Shown here: one piece after another, positions 16,265 to 24,503 of the stretch
Numbering within the stretch: position 1 is the first letter of the stretch
Layout of the letters: every line of letters starts with the position of its first letter
Assembly: GCF_000378305.1 (NCBI RefSeq)
Contig: NZ_KB899538.1
Coordinates: 1,510,913 to 1,574,912 of the forward strand
Length of the DNA stretch: 64,000 nucleotides
Direction of reading: 5' to 3'
Source of the DNA: Thioalkalivibrio sp. ALJ12
GTDB taxonomy: Bacteria > Pseudomonadota > Gammaproteobacteria > Ectothiorhodospirales > Ectothiorhodospiraceae
Position numbers and translations under genes: made by a program
Notes under the pieces: generated by a model
Databases searched by the model: none
Seen by the model: the letters and a program-made list of their open reading frames with translations, nothing else
Told to the model about the DNA's origin: nothing

Positions 16265-18682
16265 TCAGCTTCCGGTTTGGCGGGCGCTCGAAGGGTGGTT
16301 GGACTGCACCAGCTCGATCACTCGCTCGGGGGGCACGGGGGGCGTGGTCAGGTAGCCCTGCCAGGCATCGCAGCCCTGCGAGGCGAGAAAGCTCCGCTGG
16401 GCCTCGGTCTCCACGCCTTCCGCCAGCACGTCCAGCCCCAGGTTGTGGGCCATGCTGATGATCGCCATGGTCAGTTCCACGTCGTTGCGGTCCTCCGGCA
16501 GGTCGCGCACGAACGTCTGGTCGATCTTCAGGATGTCGATCGCGAACTCCTTCAGGTAGGCAAGCGACGAATATCCAGTGCCGAAGTCGTCGATCGCCAG
16601 CAATACGCCAAGGGATTTCAGTTGTTCCAGTGTGCCGCGGGTGGCCTCGGCCTGGTGCATCAGGGTGCTCTCGGTAATCTCGAGGGTCAGACGGCGTGGT
16701 TCCAGGCCCGTGTTGCGCAGTACCTGACGAATCCGGCGCGGCAGGCCGGGCGCGGCGATCTGGTGTCCGGACAGGTTGACCGAGACCTCGAGCGGAGGGT
16801 GTCCGGAGCGGTCCCACTCGATCACCTGGCGGCAGGCCTGCTCCAGCACGAAGTCGCCGACCGCCCCGATCAGGCCGGTCTCTTCCGCGACCGGGATGAA
16901 CACGTTCGGAGAGATCAGGCCTTCTTCCGGGTCGCGCCAGCGCACCAGGGCCTCGACCCCAGTGATGCGGCCGGTGGCCATCCGTACCTGTGGCTGATAG
17001 AAGACCTCGAGCTCGTCCTGCGCCAGGGCCCGGCGGAGGCGGTTCTCGATCTCCAGGCGGCGGCTCGCCGCCTCGGTCATCGAATGGCTGTAGAAGCGGA
17101 ACGTATTGCGGCCGGCATCCTTCGCCTCGTACATCGCCGCATCCGCCTGAGTGATCAGCTCTCCGGCATCCCTGGCATGGTCGGGGAAAAGCGAGATGCC
17201 GATGCTCGCGCCCACCTGCAGGTCGCGCCAGCCCCCGACCGCGAAGGACTCCGCGATCAGCTCCAGCAGTTCGCGGGCGCGTGCCTCGACATCGGGCCGG
17301 TCGCGGATGTCATCGAGCACCACGATGAATTCGTCCCCGCCGATGCGTGCCACGGTCTGGGCCCGGAAGCGCTCTTTCAGGCGCTCTCCGAGGATTTGCA
17401 ACAGCTCGTCCCCGACCGCGTGGCCCAGGCTGTCGTTGATGGTCTTGAAGCGGTCAAGATCCATGAACAGCACTGCTATTCGGTCCTTCTGGTGCCGGGC
17501 CTCGGCCATGGCGCTGTCCAGCCGCTGGTGCAGCAATACGCGGTTGGGCAGCCCGGTCAGCGGGTCGTGGCCGGCCTGATAGGCCAGGCGCGCCTCGTGC
17601 GCGCGCAGGCGCGATTCCGCCTCGCGCCGCTGGTCAACTTCCAGGGCCAACTGGGCGTTCAGCCGGCGGTAATGCACCACGGCCAGCGTCGAAAGCAGCA
17701 GCAGGGCCAGCAGAAACCCCAGCGGGATCTCCGGGCGGGCCTCCAGGAGCGCGCGGAGATCCAGCACTAGCGTCGGTTCGTAGGGCGGCAGGCCCAGCGT
17801 CTCGAACAACTGGTGCACCGGGGTGTAGGACAGGGGGGCCGACCAGCCGTGGTAGCCGCCTGCGCTGGCCGCGAGGTGATCGGCCGGCAGGCGCAGCAGG
17901 GCGATGGTGACCGCCTCCGCGATTGCATCGGGGGTGTGGTCCAGACGCGAGAAGGGCCATTCCGGGTACAGCCGGGTCGTGTGGGCCAGCGGGAATTCGG
18001 CGGTTTCGCGCGGCTGCAGTACTCGAAGGGCATCCGAGGGGATCTCGCCCGCTTCTATCAGCGATTCCAGCAGCCCGGTACGGACCATCCCGGCGTCGGC
18101 CTCGCCGGCAAGCAGGGCGTCGATCACCAGGCGGTGCGGCATCCCGGTGAAGGTGAGCGATTCGAGATCCTCGAACGGGTCGATCCCGGCGCGATGCAGT
18201 TCGAAATGGCCGGCCTGCCACCCCCCCAGCGAGTCCTGGTCTACGGCGAGCAGGCGCTGGCCACGCAGGTCGGGCAGGGTCTGCAGGTCTTCGCGCCCGG
18301 CGGGTACCAGGACCACGCCGCCGAACTGGCGGACCGGTTGGCCCTGCTCGCTCCCGATGAGAGTGGCCAGCCGGGTAATGCCCTGCTGCGCCTCCAGCCG
18401 CACGTAGTGTCCGGTGTTGGTCAGTACGAAGTCCAGCTCCCCCGATTCGACGGCGCGATTGAGGTCAGCGTAGTCGAGCGCACGGATCCGGAACGCGGCG
18501 TCGGAGATGCTTTCGCTTAGATAGTCGGCCGTGGGTTGCCAGCGCGCCTCGGTGGCCTCGAGGTCTTCGAAGGCGAGGACCCCGATCGTATGCACGTCGG
18601 GCGTATCGGTGATGGCCAGGGCGGGCGCAACAGCGGTCAGCAGCGCCAGCAGCGAGGAGAGCAGGGGTCGTGGCCAGAACAT
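16265..18682 (-). CDS. PhnD-like periplasmic domain fused to GGDEF and EAL domains
   Basis: 805 residues. Signal-like helix (about 1-23), then a periplasmic substrate-binding domain of the phosphate/phosphite/phosphonate (PhnD-like) type (about 28-275; HTIGVLAFEDLEATEARWQP, LDFVLTNTGHYV, QDSLGGWQAG), a membrane helix (about 300-322), a short coiled coil, GGDEF (ARIGGDEFIVVLDD, motif intact) and EAL (EALVRW; DDFGTGYSSL, intact). The position usually holding the RxxD inhibitory site reads RAQT, so product inhibition is probably lost. It should turn or tune c-di-GMP in response to a small periplasmic ligand. It stands alone between terminators, 1.5 kb beyond phoB. Confidence 0.9.
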   Translation of the reverse strand: MFWPRPLLSSLLALLTAVAPALAITDTPDVHTIGVLAFEDLEATEARWQPTADYLSESISDAAFRIRALDYADLNRAVESGELDFVLTNTGHYVRLEAQQGITRLATLIGSEQGQPVRQFGGVVLVPAGREDLQTLPDLRGQRLLAVDQDSLGGWQAGHFELHRAGIDPFEDLESLTFTGMPHRLVIDALLAGEADAGMVRTGLLESLIEAGEIPSDALRVLQPRETAEFPLAHTTRLYPEWPFSRLDHTPDAIAEAVTIALLRLPADHLAASAGGYHGWSAPLSYTPVHQLFETLGLPPYEPTLVLDLRALLEARPEIPLGFLLALLLLSTLAVVHYRRLNAQLALEVDQRREAESRLRAHEARLAYQAGHDPLTGLPNRVLLHQRLDSAMAEARHQKDRIAVLFMDLDRFKTINDSLGHAVGDELLQILGERLKERFRAQTVARIGGDEFIVVLDDIRDRPDVEARARELLELIAESFAVGGWRDLQVGASIGISLFPDHARDAGELITQADAAMYEAKDAGRNTFRFYSHSMTEAASRRLEIENRLRRALAQDELEVFYQPQVRMATGRITGVEALVRWRDPEEGLISPNVFIPVAEETGLIGAVGDFVLEQACRQVIEWDRSGHPPLEVSVNLSGHQIAAPGLPRRIRQVLRNTGLEPRRLTLEITESTLMHQAEATRGTLEQLKSLGVLLAIDDFGTGYSSLAYLKEFAIDILKIDQTFVRDLPEDRNDVELTMAIISMAHNLGLDVLAEGVETEAQRSFLASQGCDAWQGYLTTPPVPPERVIELVQSNHPSSARQTGS

Positions 18683-18749
18683 GGCAAGAGCCTACTCGAT
18701 CTGGGGGAATGCCGCATGGGGGCGGGCGAGTGCGGTGCAAGGGGAGGGA

Positions 18750-18776
18750 CCCCGCCGCCACGGGTCGGCGGCAGGG
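18750..18776 (-). terminator. Hairpin after cynS, possible terminator
   Basis: CCCTGCCGCC / GACCCGT / GGCGGCGGGG on the minus strand, one mismatch, followed by a pyrimidine-rich tract rather than a T run. It lies 12 bases after the cynS stop. It may end the cyn operon, but lacks a classical U tract. Confidence 0.4.
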
Positions 18777-18788
18777 CGCACGGGCGGA

Positions 18789-19235
18789 CTACCAGCTCTT
18801 GTAGGGCAGGAATTTTCCGTTCCAGGTGATCTTGACGCGGTCGCCCTTCGGGTCCTCGACCTTGTCGATATCCATGGTGAAGTCGATCGCGCTCATGATG
18901 CCGTCGCCGAACTTCTCGTGGATCAGCGCCTTCATGGTGTCGCCATAGACGTTGATCGCCTCGTAGAAGCGGTAGAGCACCGGGTCTGTCGGGATGGTCT
19001 TGTCCCAGTGCTTGTGCGGGAAGGCCTGCAGCGCCTGGGCAACCTCGGGCCCGAGGCCGAGGAAGCTCGCCAGTTTCTCGGCCTGGTCCGCCTCGAGGTG
19101 ATTCATGCCGTAGCAGGCAGAGGTCACGTAGACCTCGTGCAGCCCGGTGGCGGCGGCGATCGCGGCCCAGGTGCTACCGCGGTTCTCCTTGGCCTCGAGG
19201 ATGGTGGTGGTCATGGCGGTCTTGCTGAGACTCAT
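18789..19235 (-). CDS. cynS: Cyanase (cyanate hydratase)
   Basis: 148 residues, usual length for this decameric cytoplasmic enzyme, which converts cyanate and bicarbonate to ammonia and carbon dioxide. The catalytic triad matches the E. coli enzyme: Arg89 and Glu92 in LYRFYEAINVYG and Ser115 in GDGIMSAIDF. The N-terminal helical DNA-binding-like domain (STWAAIAAATGLHEVYV) is typical. The start has AGAGGA upstream. It is the last gene of a four-gene operon behind an NrtABD-like transporter, 39 bases after the ATPase, which implies the transporter imports cyanate. In sulfur oxidisers cyanate can arise from thiocyanate. Confidence 0.97.
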   Translation of the reverse strand: MSLSKTAMTTTILEAKENRGSTWAAIAAATGLHEVYVTSACYGMNHLEADQAEKLASFLGLGPEVAQALQAFPHKHWDKTIPTDPVLYRFYEAINVYGDTMKALIHEKFGDGIMSAIDFTMDIDKVEDPKGDRVKITWNGKFLPYKSW

Positions 19236-19274
19236 CGGGTAAGTCCTCTTGGTCGTGTTAGTGGATAAGGGTGT

Positions 19275-20189
19275 TCAAACGGCCCGGATCGCGGCCCGCT
19301 CCTGCGGCGCGGCGGACTCCGAGGGCTTCGCCGGATTGACATGGCGTGGCTCGTGGCGCGGATCCATACCCTGAGCGGCTTCCTGCTGGGCCTCCAGGGA
19401 CATGTCCTTCGCGCGGTGTACGAGGAAGTCCACCAGGTGATTGCGGATCTTGTAGTAGTGCTCGTGCTGGTGGAGCGTGGCGCGCTCGCGGGGACGCGGG
19501 ATGTCGATCTTCACCGACTCCGCGACCTTGGCGTGCGGGCCGTTGGTCATCAGCAGCACGCGGTCGGCCAGCAGGATGGCCTCGTCGACGTCATGCGTGA
19601 TCATGAATACCGTCTGGTGGGTCTCCTGCCAGATCTTCAGCAGCTCCTCCTGGATCACGCCGCGGGTCAGGGCATCGAGTGCCCCGAACGGCTCGTCCAT
19701 CAGCAGCAGCTTCGGCTCGATCGCAAAGGCGCGGGCGATGCCGACGCGCTGGCGCATGCCGCCGGAGAGCTGCGACGGCTTGCGGTCCATCGCGTGATCC
19801 AGCCCGACCATCTTCAGATAACGCTCGGCATGTTCCAGACGCTTCTGCTTGCTCCAGTTGGGCCAGCGGGCGCGCACCGCGAACATTACGTTGTCGCGCG
19901 CCGACAGCCAGGGCAGAAGGCTGTGGTTCTGGAAGATCACGCCCTGATCGAGGCTCGGACCCTTGATCTCCTTGTTGTCCATGATCACGTTGCCGTCGGT
20001 GGGCGAGGCCAGGCCGGCGAGCACGTTCAGGATGGTGGATTTGCCGCAGCCGGAGTGGCCGATCAGGCAGACGAACTCGCCTTTCTGGATCTCCAGATCC
20101 ACCCCCTCGAAGACCGTCATCAGGTCGTCCGAGTCGGGCTGCGGGAAGCGTTGGCTCAGATTCTCGATTTCGAGGAAGCCCTTGCTCAT
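19275..20189 (-). CDS. cynD: Cyanate/nitrate-type ABC transporter ATP-binding protein
   Basis: 304 residues. Walker A LIGHSGCGKST, Q-loop VIFQNHSLLPWLSARDNV, signature QLSGGMRQRV, Walker B LLLMDEPFGALD and H-loop MITHDVDEAILLADRVLLM are intact. The FQNHSLLPW stretch is characteristic of the NrtC/NrtD/CynD group for nitrate, cyanate and bicarbonate. A 45-residue C-terminal tail rich in Ala, Pro and Glu follows. It lies between the permease gene (30-base gap) and cynS. Gene symbol is by operon context. Confidence 0.88.
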   Translation of the reverse strand: MSKGFLEIENLSQRFPQPDSDDLMTVFEGVDLEIQKGEFVCLIGHSGCGKSTILNVLAGLASPTDGNVIMDNKEIKGPSLDQGVIFQNHSLLPWLSARDNVMFAVRARWPNWSKQKRLEHAERYLKMVGLDHAMDRKPSQLSGGMRQRVGIARAFAIEPKLLLMDEPFGALDALTRGVIQEELLKIWQETHQTVFMITHDVDEAILLADRVLLMTNGPHAKVAESVKIDIPRPRERATLHQHEHYYKIRNHLVDFLVHRAKDMSLEAQQEAAQGMDPRHEPRHVNPAKPSESAAPQERAAIRAV

Positions 20190-20219
20190 GGTTGTACTCC
20201 TGGTTGGGCTGCGCCGACG

Positions 20220-21065
20220 CTAGTCGGCGTAGCGCACGAGTTTGGTGGCCTGGGCGAGGCTGAGATCCAGCAGGAACCCGATGATGCCGATCATCACGAT
20301 CGCGAAGATCACGCTGGCCAGGTCGAGGTTGTTCCACTGGTTCCAGATGTAGTAGCCAATGCCGGTGCCGCCCACGAGCATCTCGGCGGCCACAATCACG
20401 AGCCAGGCGATGCCGATGGAGATGCGCATCCCGGTCAGGATGGTCGGGGCCGCGGCGGGCAGGATTACGGTGAACGCCGTGCGCACCTTGGACAGCTCGT
20501 GGGTCTTGGCCACGTTCAGCCAGTCATTGCGCACCGATGCGACGCCGTAGGCCGTGTTCACCAGCATGGGCCAGATCGAACAGATGAAGATCACGAAGAT
20601 CGCCGAGATGTTCGAGTCACGGATCACGAACAGGGCCAGCGGCATCCAGGCCAGGGGCGATATGGGCTTGAGCACCTGGATGAACGGGTCAAAGGCCTTG
20701 TTCAACAGCGGCGACATGCCGATCACGAAGCCGAACGGAACGGCGATCAGTGCGGCCAGGAAGAAGCCCAGCAGGACGCGGTAGATCGAGTACCCCAGCT
20801 GGATGCCGATGCCCTTGTCGTTCGGGCCGGCATCGTAGAAGGGGTTGCTCAGCTCGGAAACGGCGTGGCTGATCACCTCGGACGGTGCGGGGATGCCGCT
20901 GGAGCCGCGTTGCCCGCCGCCCCCGGTCAGCATTTCGTACTCGCTGAGTTCTTCCTCCTGGATCATCAGGACCTCCGGGGCGGTGGCCAACTGCCACACG
21001 CCCAGGAAGAACAGCAGGATCACAACCGAAAGTACTCCGGCTCGAAAGTTGAGATTGCTCAACAT
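20220..21065 (-). CDS. cynB: Cyanate/nitrate-type ABC transporter permease
   Basis: 281-residue inner-membrane permease of the NrtB/CynB/SsuC class. About six or seven hydrophobic helices; the cytoplasmic coupling loop is ELSKVRTAFTVILPAAAPTI and the C-terminal GMRISIGIAWLVIVAAEML matches nitrate-type permeases. Between helix 1 and the core is a periplasmic loop with a glycine-rich patch (LTGGGGQRGSSGIP). It is three bases downstream of the binding-protein gene, so the two are translationally linked. Confidence 0.9.
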   Translation of the reverse strand: MLSNLNFRAGVLSVVILLFFLGVWQLATAPEVLMIQEEELSEYEMLTGGGGQRGSSGIPAPSEVISHAVSELSNPFYDAGPNDKGIGIQLGYSIYRVLLGFFLAALIAVPFGFVIGMSPLLNKAFDPFIQVLKPISPLAWMPLALFVIRDSNISAIFVIFICSIWPMLVNTAYGVASVRNDWLNVAKTHELSKVRTAFTVILPAAAPTILTGMRISIGIAWLVIVAAEMLVGGTGIGYYIWNQWNNLDLASVIFAIVMIGIIGFLLDLSLAQATKLVRYAD

Positions 21066-21068
21066 GGC

Positions 21069-22529
21069 TTAGCTCCTGCGCATTTCGAAGCTTTCGAGAT
21101 AGCCTTCCGGGTCGGTGTAGTCGAACACCTTCCCCATGATCTCGAAGTTCTTGTAAGTGTCGCTCGGCGGTTCGTAGCCCAGCTCTTTCATCACCTCGGC
21201 ACACTCGCTGGCGAGGAAGACATCCTCGGCGAGCCGGTTGTAGTCGAAGTCGCGACTCACATAGCCCCAGCGCTTCATCTGCGTGAGGATCCAGGTGGCC
21301 ATCGAATGCCAGGGGAACGGGTCGAAGTCGATCCGGTGCGGGTCGTCCTGCACGTTGCCCAGGCCGTCGGCGTAGCGGCCGGTCAGGACCTGGCGCACCA
21401 CCGGCTCCGGCTGGTTCAGATAGGCACGGGGCGAAATGACCTTGGCGATCTCGGCCCGGTTCTCGATGTCGGACGAGTACTGGGTGGCATCGATCAGCGA
21501 GCGGAACAGTGCCCCGAAGGTGTTCGGGTGTTCCTCGGCCCAGGCCGCGGAGCAGGCGAAGGCGCAGCAGGGATGACCGTCCCAAATCTCTTTGGTCAGC
21601 ATGTGAATGAAGCCGATCTCGTCCCAGACCGCGCGCTGGTTGAACGGGTCGGGGGCCAAGTAGCCATCGATGTTCTCGGCGCGCAGGTTGGCGACCATCT
21701 CCGGCGGCGGGATCACGCGAATGCTGATGTCCTGATCCGGGTCCAGGCCGTGTTCCGCGACCAGGTAGCGCAGCAGGAAGTTGTGCATCGAATACTCGAA
21801 CGGTACCGCGAAGCGGAAGCCCTTCCAGTCCTTGGGATCGCGCTTGTCTTTGTGCTTGTTGTGCAGCGTGATTGCCTGGCCGTTGATGTTCTCGATCGCC
21901 GGCATGATGAAATGCTCGCGACTGGAGGAACTGGTGCCCAGCGTCAGCGAGAGCGGCATCGGCGAGAGCATGTGCGAGGCGTCGTATTCACCCGAGAGGG
22001 ACATGTCGCGCGCGACCGCCCAGCCCGCCGTGTTGATCACGTCGACATCCAGGCCATAGCGCTCGTAGAAGCCCATCGGGTGGGCCATGATGATCGGCGT
22101 GGCGCAGGTGATCGGCACGAAGCCGATGCGCAGCTTGGTCTTCTCCAGCGGCCCGCCGTCCTTGATCGCGGCCTTCACCTTGTCCAGCGGCATGACCGAA
22201 CCCAGCGCCGCGGCCAGGGTGCCGCCACCCAGCATCTGCAGGAAACGCCGACGATTGATCTCGTTGTGGCCGAACATGCCGCGCACTACCGCGCTCTCGA
22301 CCGCGCGGTCGATCAGGGCCTCTTCGTCCAGCGTGTCCTGGGCCTTGTGCTCCGCATGGTGCGGCTCGGTCGTGGCGAATTCGCCGTTGTCCATTCGGCG
22401 TTCGAGGTTGGGGTCGGCCGTGTCGAAGCAGCTGCACTGACCTGGGCCGTGGTGGCCGTGGCGGCAGGCGCTGTCGTGGCGCAGGTCCGAATTGGCGTCA
22501 AACGGGTCGCTTAGGCTCTTGGTCGGCAT
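21069..22529 (-). CDS. cynA: Tat-exported NrtA/CmpA-like substrate-binding protein of the cyn operon
   Basis: 486 residues. I start at the ATG at 22529, with CAGGAGA eight bases before. A twin-arginine export motif, NRRRFLQ (92-98), is followed by a hydrophobic stretch GGGTLAAALG. Ahead of it is an unusually long 90-residue acidic N region with a Cys/His cluster (C22, H24, H26, H27, C32, C34). The mature part is NrtA/CmpA-like (RIGFVPITCATPIIMAHPMGFY ... EYSMHNFLLRYL ... HPCCAFACS). With cynS downstream, cyanate is the likely ligand; nitrate, nitrite or bicarbonate remain possible. A sigma-54 promoter lies just upstream. Confidence 0.88.
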   Translation of the reverse strand: MPTKSLSDPFDANSDLRHDSACRHGHHGPGQCSCFDTADPNLERRMDNGEFATTEPHHAEHKAQDTLDEEALIDRAVESAVVRGMFGHNEINRRRFLQMLGGGTLAAALGSVMPLDKVKAAIKDGGPLEKTKLRIGFVPITCATPIIMAHPMGFYERYGLDVDVINTAGWAVARDMSLSGEYDASHMLSPMPLSLTLGTSSSSREHFIMPAIENINGQAITLHNKHKDKRDPKDWKGFRFAVPFEYSMHNFLLRYLVAEHGLDPDQDISIRVIPPPEMVANLRAENIDGYLAPDPFNQRAVWDEIGFIHMLTKEIWDGHPCCAFACSAAWAEEHPNTFGALFRSLIDATQYSSDIENRAEIAKVISPRAYLNQPEPVVRQVLTGRYADGLGNVQDDPHRIDFDPFPWHSMATWILTQMKRWGYVSRDFDYNRLAEDVFLASECAEVMKELGYEPPSDTYKNFEIMGKVFDYTDPEGYLESFEMRRS

Positions 22530-22593
22530 GGCGATGTTCTCCTGGGTGGACGGATTCAAAACGGGGCGGTTGCGCCGCCCATGCCCAAGGGGT

Positions 22594-22610
22594 TGCAGAA
22601 GCCATGCCAA
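22594..22610 (-). promoter_or_regulatory. Sigma-54 (-24/-12) promoter of the cyn operon
   Basis: Minus strand TTGGCATGGCTTCTGCA. The invariant GG (-24) and GC (-12) are present with the exact 10-base gap between them. Predicted transcription start is about 54 bases before the binding-protein ATG. It matches the motif before the OsmC operon at 13 of 17 or more positions. Confidence 0.85.
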
Positions 22611-22648
22611 GAAGGGAAATGACGATTTGTGGGGAGGCGGCGGGGAGG

Positions 22649-22697
22649 TGTCTGGCGACACTTGGTCGACACTCTGGACAGAGTGGACAAAGTGTCC
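22649..22697. promoter_or_regulatory. Palindromic activator sites upstream of the cyn operon
   Basis: Three adjoining palindromes: TGTC-TGGC-GACA (22649-22660), CACTCT-GGAC-AGAGTG (22670-22685) and GGACA-AAG-TGTCC (22685-22697). They lie 40-100 bases upstream of the -24/-12 promoter, the usual place for enhancer-binding protein sites. The 12-mer GACAAAGTGTCC recurs in the 27.7 kb intergenic region. Assigning them to the adjacent activator gene is inference. Confidence 0.72.
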
Positions 22698-22719
22698 CTA
22701 TTAAACGGCTTGATCGCTT

Positions 22720-24360
22720 CTAAGTGACTTCTATGCCGAGTTTTTTCAGGCGGTAGCGTAGCTGGCGCGGGGTCAGCCCCAGGCCGAGTGCGGCCCGCGT
22801 CTTGTTGCCGCTGGATTCCTCGATGGCGCGCAGCAGACGCTCGGCCTCGGATGCATGGACACGCTGGTAGGGACGCACCACGCTGGTGCGCTGTGCGTCA
22901 TCGTTGGGCGCCAGGGGTGCGGGATTGACCGCTGGCGGGGCAGCCGCCTCGGCGGGGGTTCGAGTGGGCTCGTGGGGGCTGATGCGCGATTCCTCGTGCA
23001 GGATCTCGTCGATCAGTGCCGTCGTGATGCGGCCGTCGCTGGAGAGTAGAACGGCGCGTTCCAGCACGTTCTCCAGTTGACGGATGTTGCCCGGCCAGTC
23101 GAAGGCCTCAAGCCGTTCCAGCACGCGTTCGTCCAGCACCACGTTCCAGCCGTGCAGATGGGTGAAGCGGTCGAGGAAGTGCCGTGTCAGCAGGCGGATG
23201 TCGCTGGCACGGTCGCGCAGGGCGGGCATGTGGAGCGGGATCACGTTCAGACGGTAGAACAGGTCGAGCCGGAATTCGCCCGCGTTGACGGCCGCCTGCA
23301 AGTTCTTGTGGGTGGCGGCCACGATGCGCACGTCCACCGGGATGTCACGATTGCCCCCGATAGGCTGGACCACGCGCTCCTGCAGCACGCGCAGGATCTT
23401 CGACTGCAACGCCTCCGGCATGTCGCCGATTTCGTCGAGGAACAGCGTGCCGCCGTCGGCCAGCGCGATCTTCCCGGTCTTGGCGCTGCTGGCACCGGTG
23501 AATGCCCCCTTTTCGTGGCCGAACAGCTCCGACTCCAGCAGGTCGGCCGGGATGGCCGCGCAGTTAAGCGATATGAAAGGGCGGGCGTTGCGCTGGCTGA
23601 TCCGGTGGATCATGCGCGCGACCTTCTCCTTCCCCGTCCCCGAGTCCCCTGTGATCAGGACCGTGGCCTGGGTATCCGCAATGCGGTGGACCTGCTTGAG
23701 CACATGCTTGAGGGCGGGGCTCTCGCCGAGGATGCCGTACTGCCCGCCCTGGGTATCCAGCGCGCTTTTGAGGTAACGGTTTTCCGATACCAGTTCGGCG
23801 GTGCGCTCGGCGATCAGCTGATTAATGCGCAGGACCTGGCCGATCATGCTGGCGATCACGCGCAGCACGTTCAGGTCGTCCTGGAACTGGCGCGAGCGTC
23901 GGCGCAGGCGGTGCACGCCGAGTACACCGATCGCGTGTTCGTCTTGCACGATGGGTACGGCGATATAGGCGACCGTCTCCTGCGGCAGGGTGGCGCGGTC
24001 GATCGCGCGGGCCAGGTACTCCGGCTCGTTGTCGATATCCTGGATCAGCGCGATCTGGCTGGTCTTCATCACGCGCCCGGTCACACCCTCGCCGAGGCTG
24101 TAGCGACCCCGTTCGCGCTCGGCATCGGTGAGCCCGTAGGCATGGCGGATACGGAGCTTGCCGGTGTCCGGGTCCGGCAGCAGTACGCGGCCCCGGTTCA
24201 GCCCCAGCAATTGCGACATCATCCCGAGGATGCGGTAGATCGCGGCGTCGGGATCGCCCGAACGGCCCATCAGCTTGGCCACCTCCAGCAACAGGGTGAT
24301 CTCCTGTTCGCGGGTGGCCAGGTCGGGTGCAGCCGGTTCGGAAAGCGAGTGCAGTGCCAT
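22720..24360 (-). CDS. GAF-domain sigma-54-dependent transcriptional activator (NifA-like)
   Basis: 546 residues. N-terminal GAF sensor (about 20-175), then AAA+ domain: Walker A GDSGTGKEK (near 237), the sigma-54 contact loop GAFTGA (near 285), Walker B GGTLFLDEIGDM, and arginine-finger region DWPGNIRQLENVLERAV. A Fis-type helix-turn-helix ends the protein (NKTRAALGLGLTPRQLRYRLKKL), the arrangement and ending of NifA-type activators. It sits between two NrtABD-like operons. I start at MALHSLSEP (24360), the first Met before conserved sequence. It probably activates the three sigma-54 promoters here; the GAF domain should sense the inducer. Confidence 0.92.
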   Translation of the reverse strand: MALHSLSEPAAPDLATREQEITLLLEVAKLMGRSGDPDAAIYRILGMMSQLLGLNRGRVLLPDPDTGKLRIRHAYGLTDAERERGRYSLGEGVTGRVMKTSQIALIQDIDNEPEYLARAIDRATLPQETVAYIAVPIVQDEHAIGVLGVHRLRRRSRQFQDDLNVLRVIASMIGQVLRINQLIAERTAELVSENRYLKSALDTQGGQYGILGESPALKHVLKQVHRIADTQATVLITGDSGTGKEKVARMIHRISQRNARPFISLNCAAIPADLLESELFGHEKGAFTGASSAKTGKIALADGGTLFLDEIGDMPEALQSKILRVLQERVVQPIGGNRDIPVDVRIVAATHKNLQAAVNAGEFRLDLFYRLNVIPLHMPALRDRASDIRLLTRHFLDRFTHLHGWNVVLDERVLERLEAFDWPGNIRQLENVLERAVLLSSDGRITTALIDEILHEESRISPHEPTRTPAEAAAPPAVNPAPLAPNDDAQRTSVVRPYQRVHASEAERLLRAIEESSGNKTRAALGLGLTPRQLRYRLKKLGIEVT

Positions 24361-24379
24361 GGCTGGGTATATGCAGAAA

Positions 24380-24422
24380 GCCTGCCAGCCCGTATTTCCT
24401 GTCATAAGGCGGGCTGGCAGGC
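24380..24422 (-). terminator. Large hairpin between the second transporter operon and the activator gene
   Basis: A perfect 13-bp inverted repeat, GCCTGCCAGCCCG (24380-24392) and CGGGCTGGCAGGC (24410-24422), 17-base loop, followed on the minus strand by TTTCT. Probably attenuates readthrough from the transporter operon into the activator gene. Confidence 0.6.
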
Positions 24423-24450
24423 GGTTTTGTGGTCCGTTGTGGTGCCGTCT

Positions 24451-24487
24451 GCCTCGCCGCGGGGCGTGTATTGCACCGCGGCGAGGC
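24451..24487. terminator. Second hairpin in the same gap
   Basis: A perfect 12-bp inverted repeat, GCCTCGCCGCGG (24451-24462) and CCGCGGCGAGGC (24476-24487), with a 13-base loop. It is 17 bases past the permease stop codon and has no T run; it may protect the 3' end or pause polymerase. Confidence 0.45.
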
Positions 24488-24503
24488 TTGCGACTTGCTA
24501 AAT

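Noticed and set aside
19341..22514. A 1057-codon open frame on the plus strand across the cyn transporter genes
   Set aside because: It is antisense to three genes with full family motifs; its translation is rich in His, Asp, Arg and Gln without domain features, a usual by-product of high-GC codon bias.
22555..22661. Upstream Met giving a longer cyn binding protein (start near 22661)
   Set aside because: The extension overlaps the sigma-54 promoter and predicted transcript start; the ATG at 22529 has a strong ribosome site.
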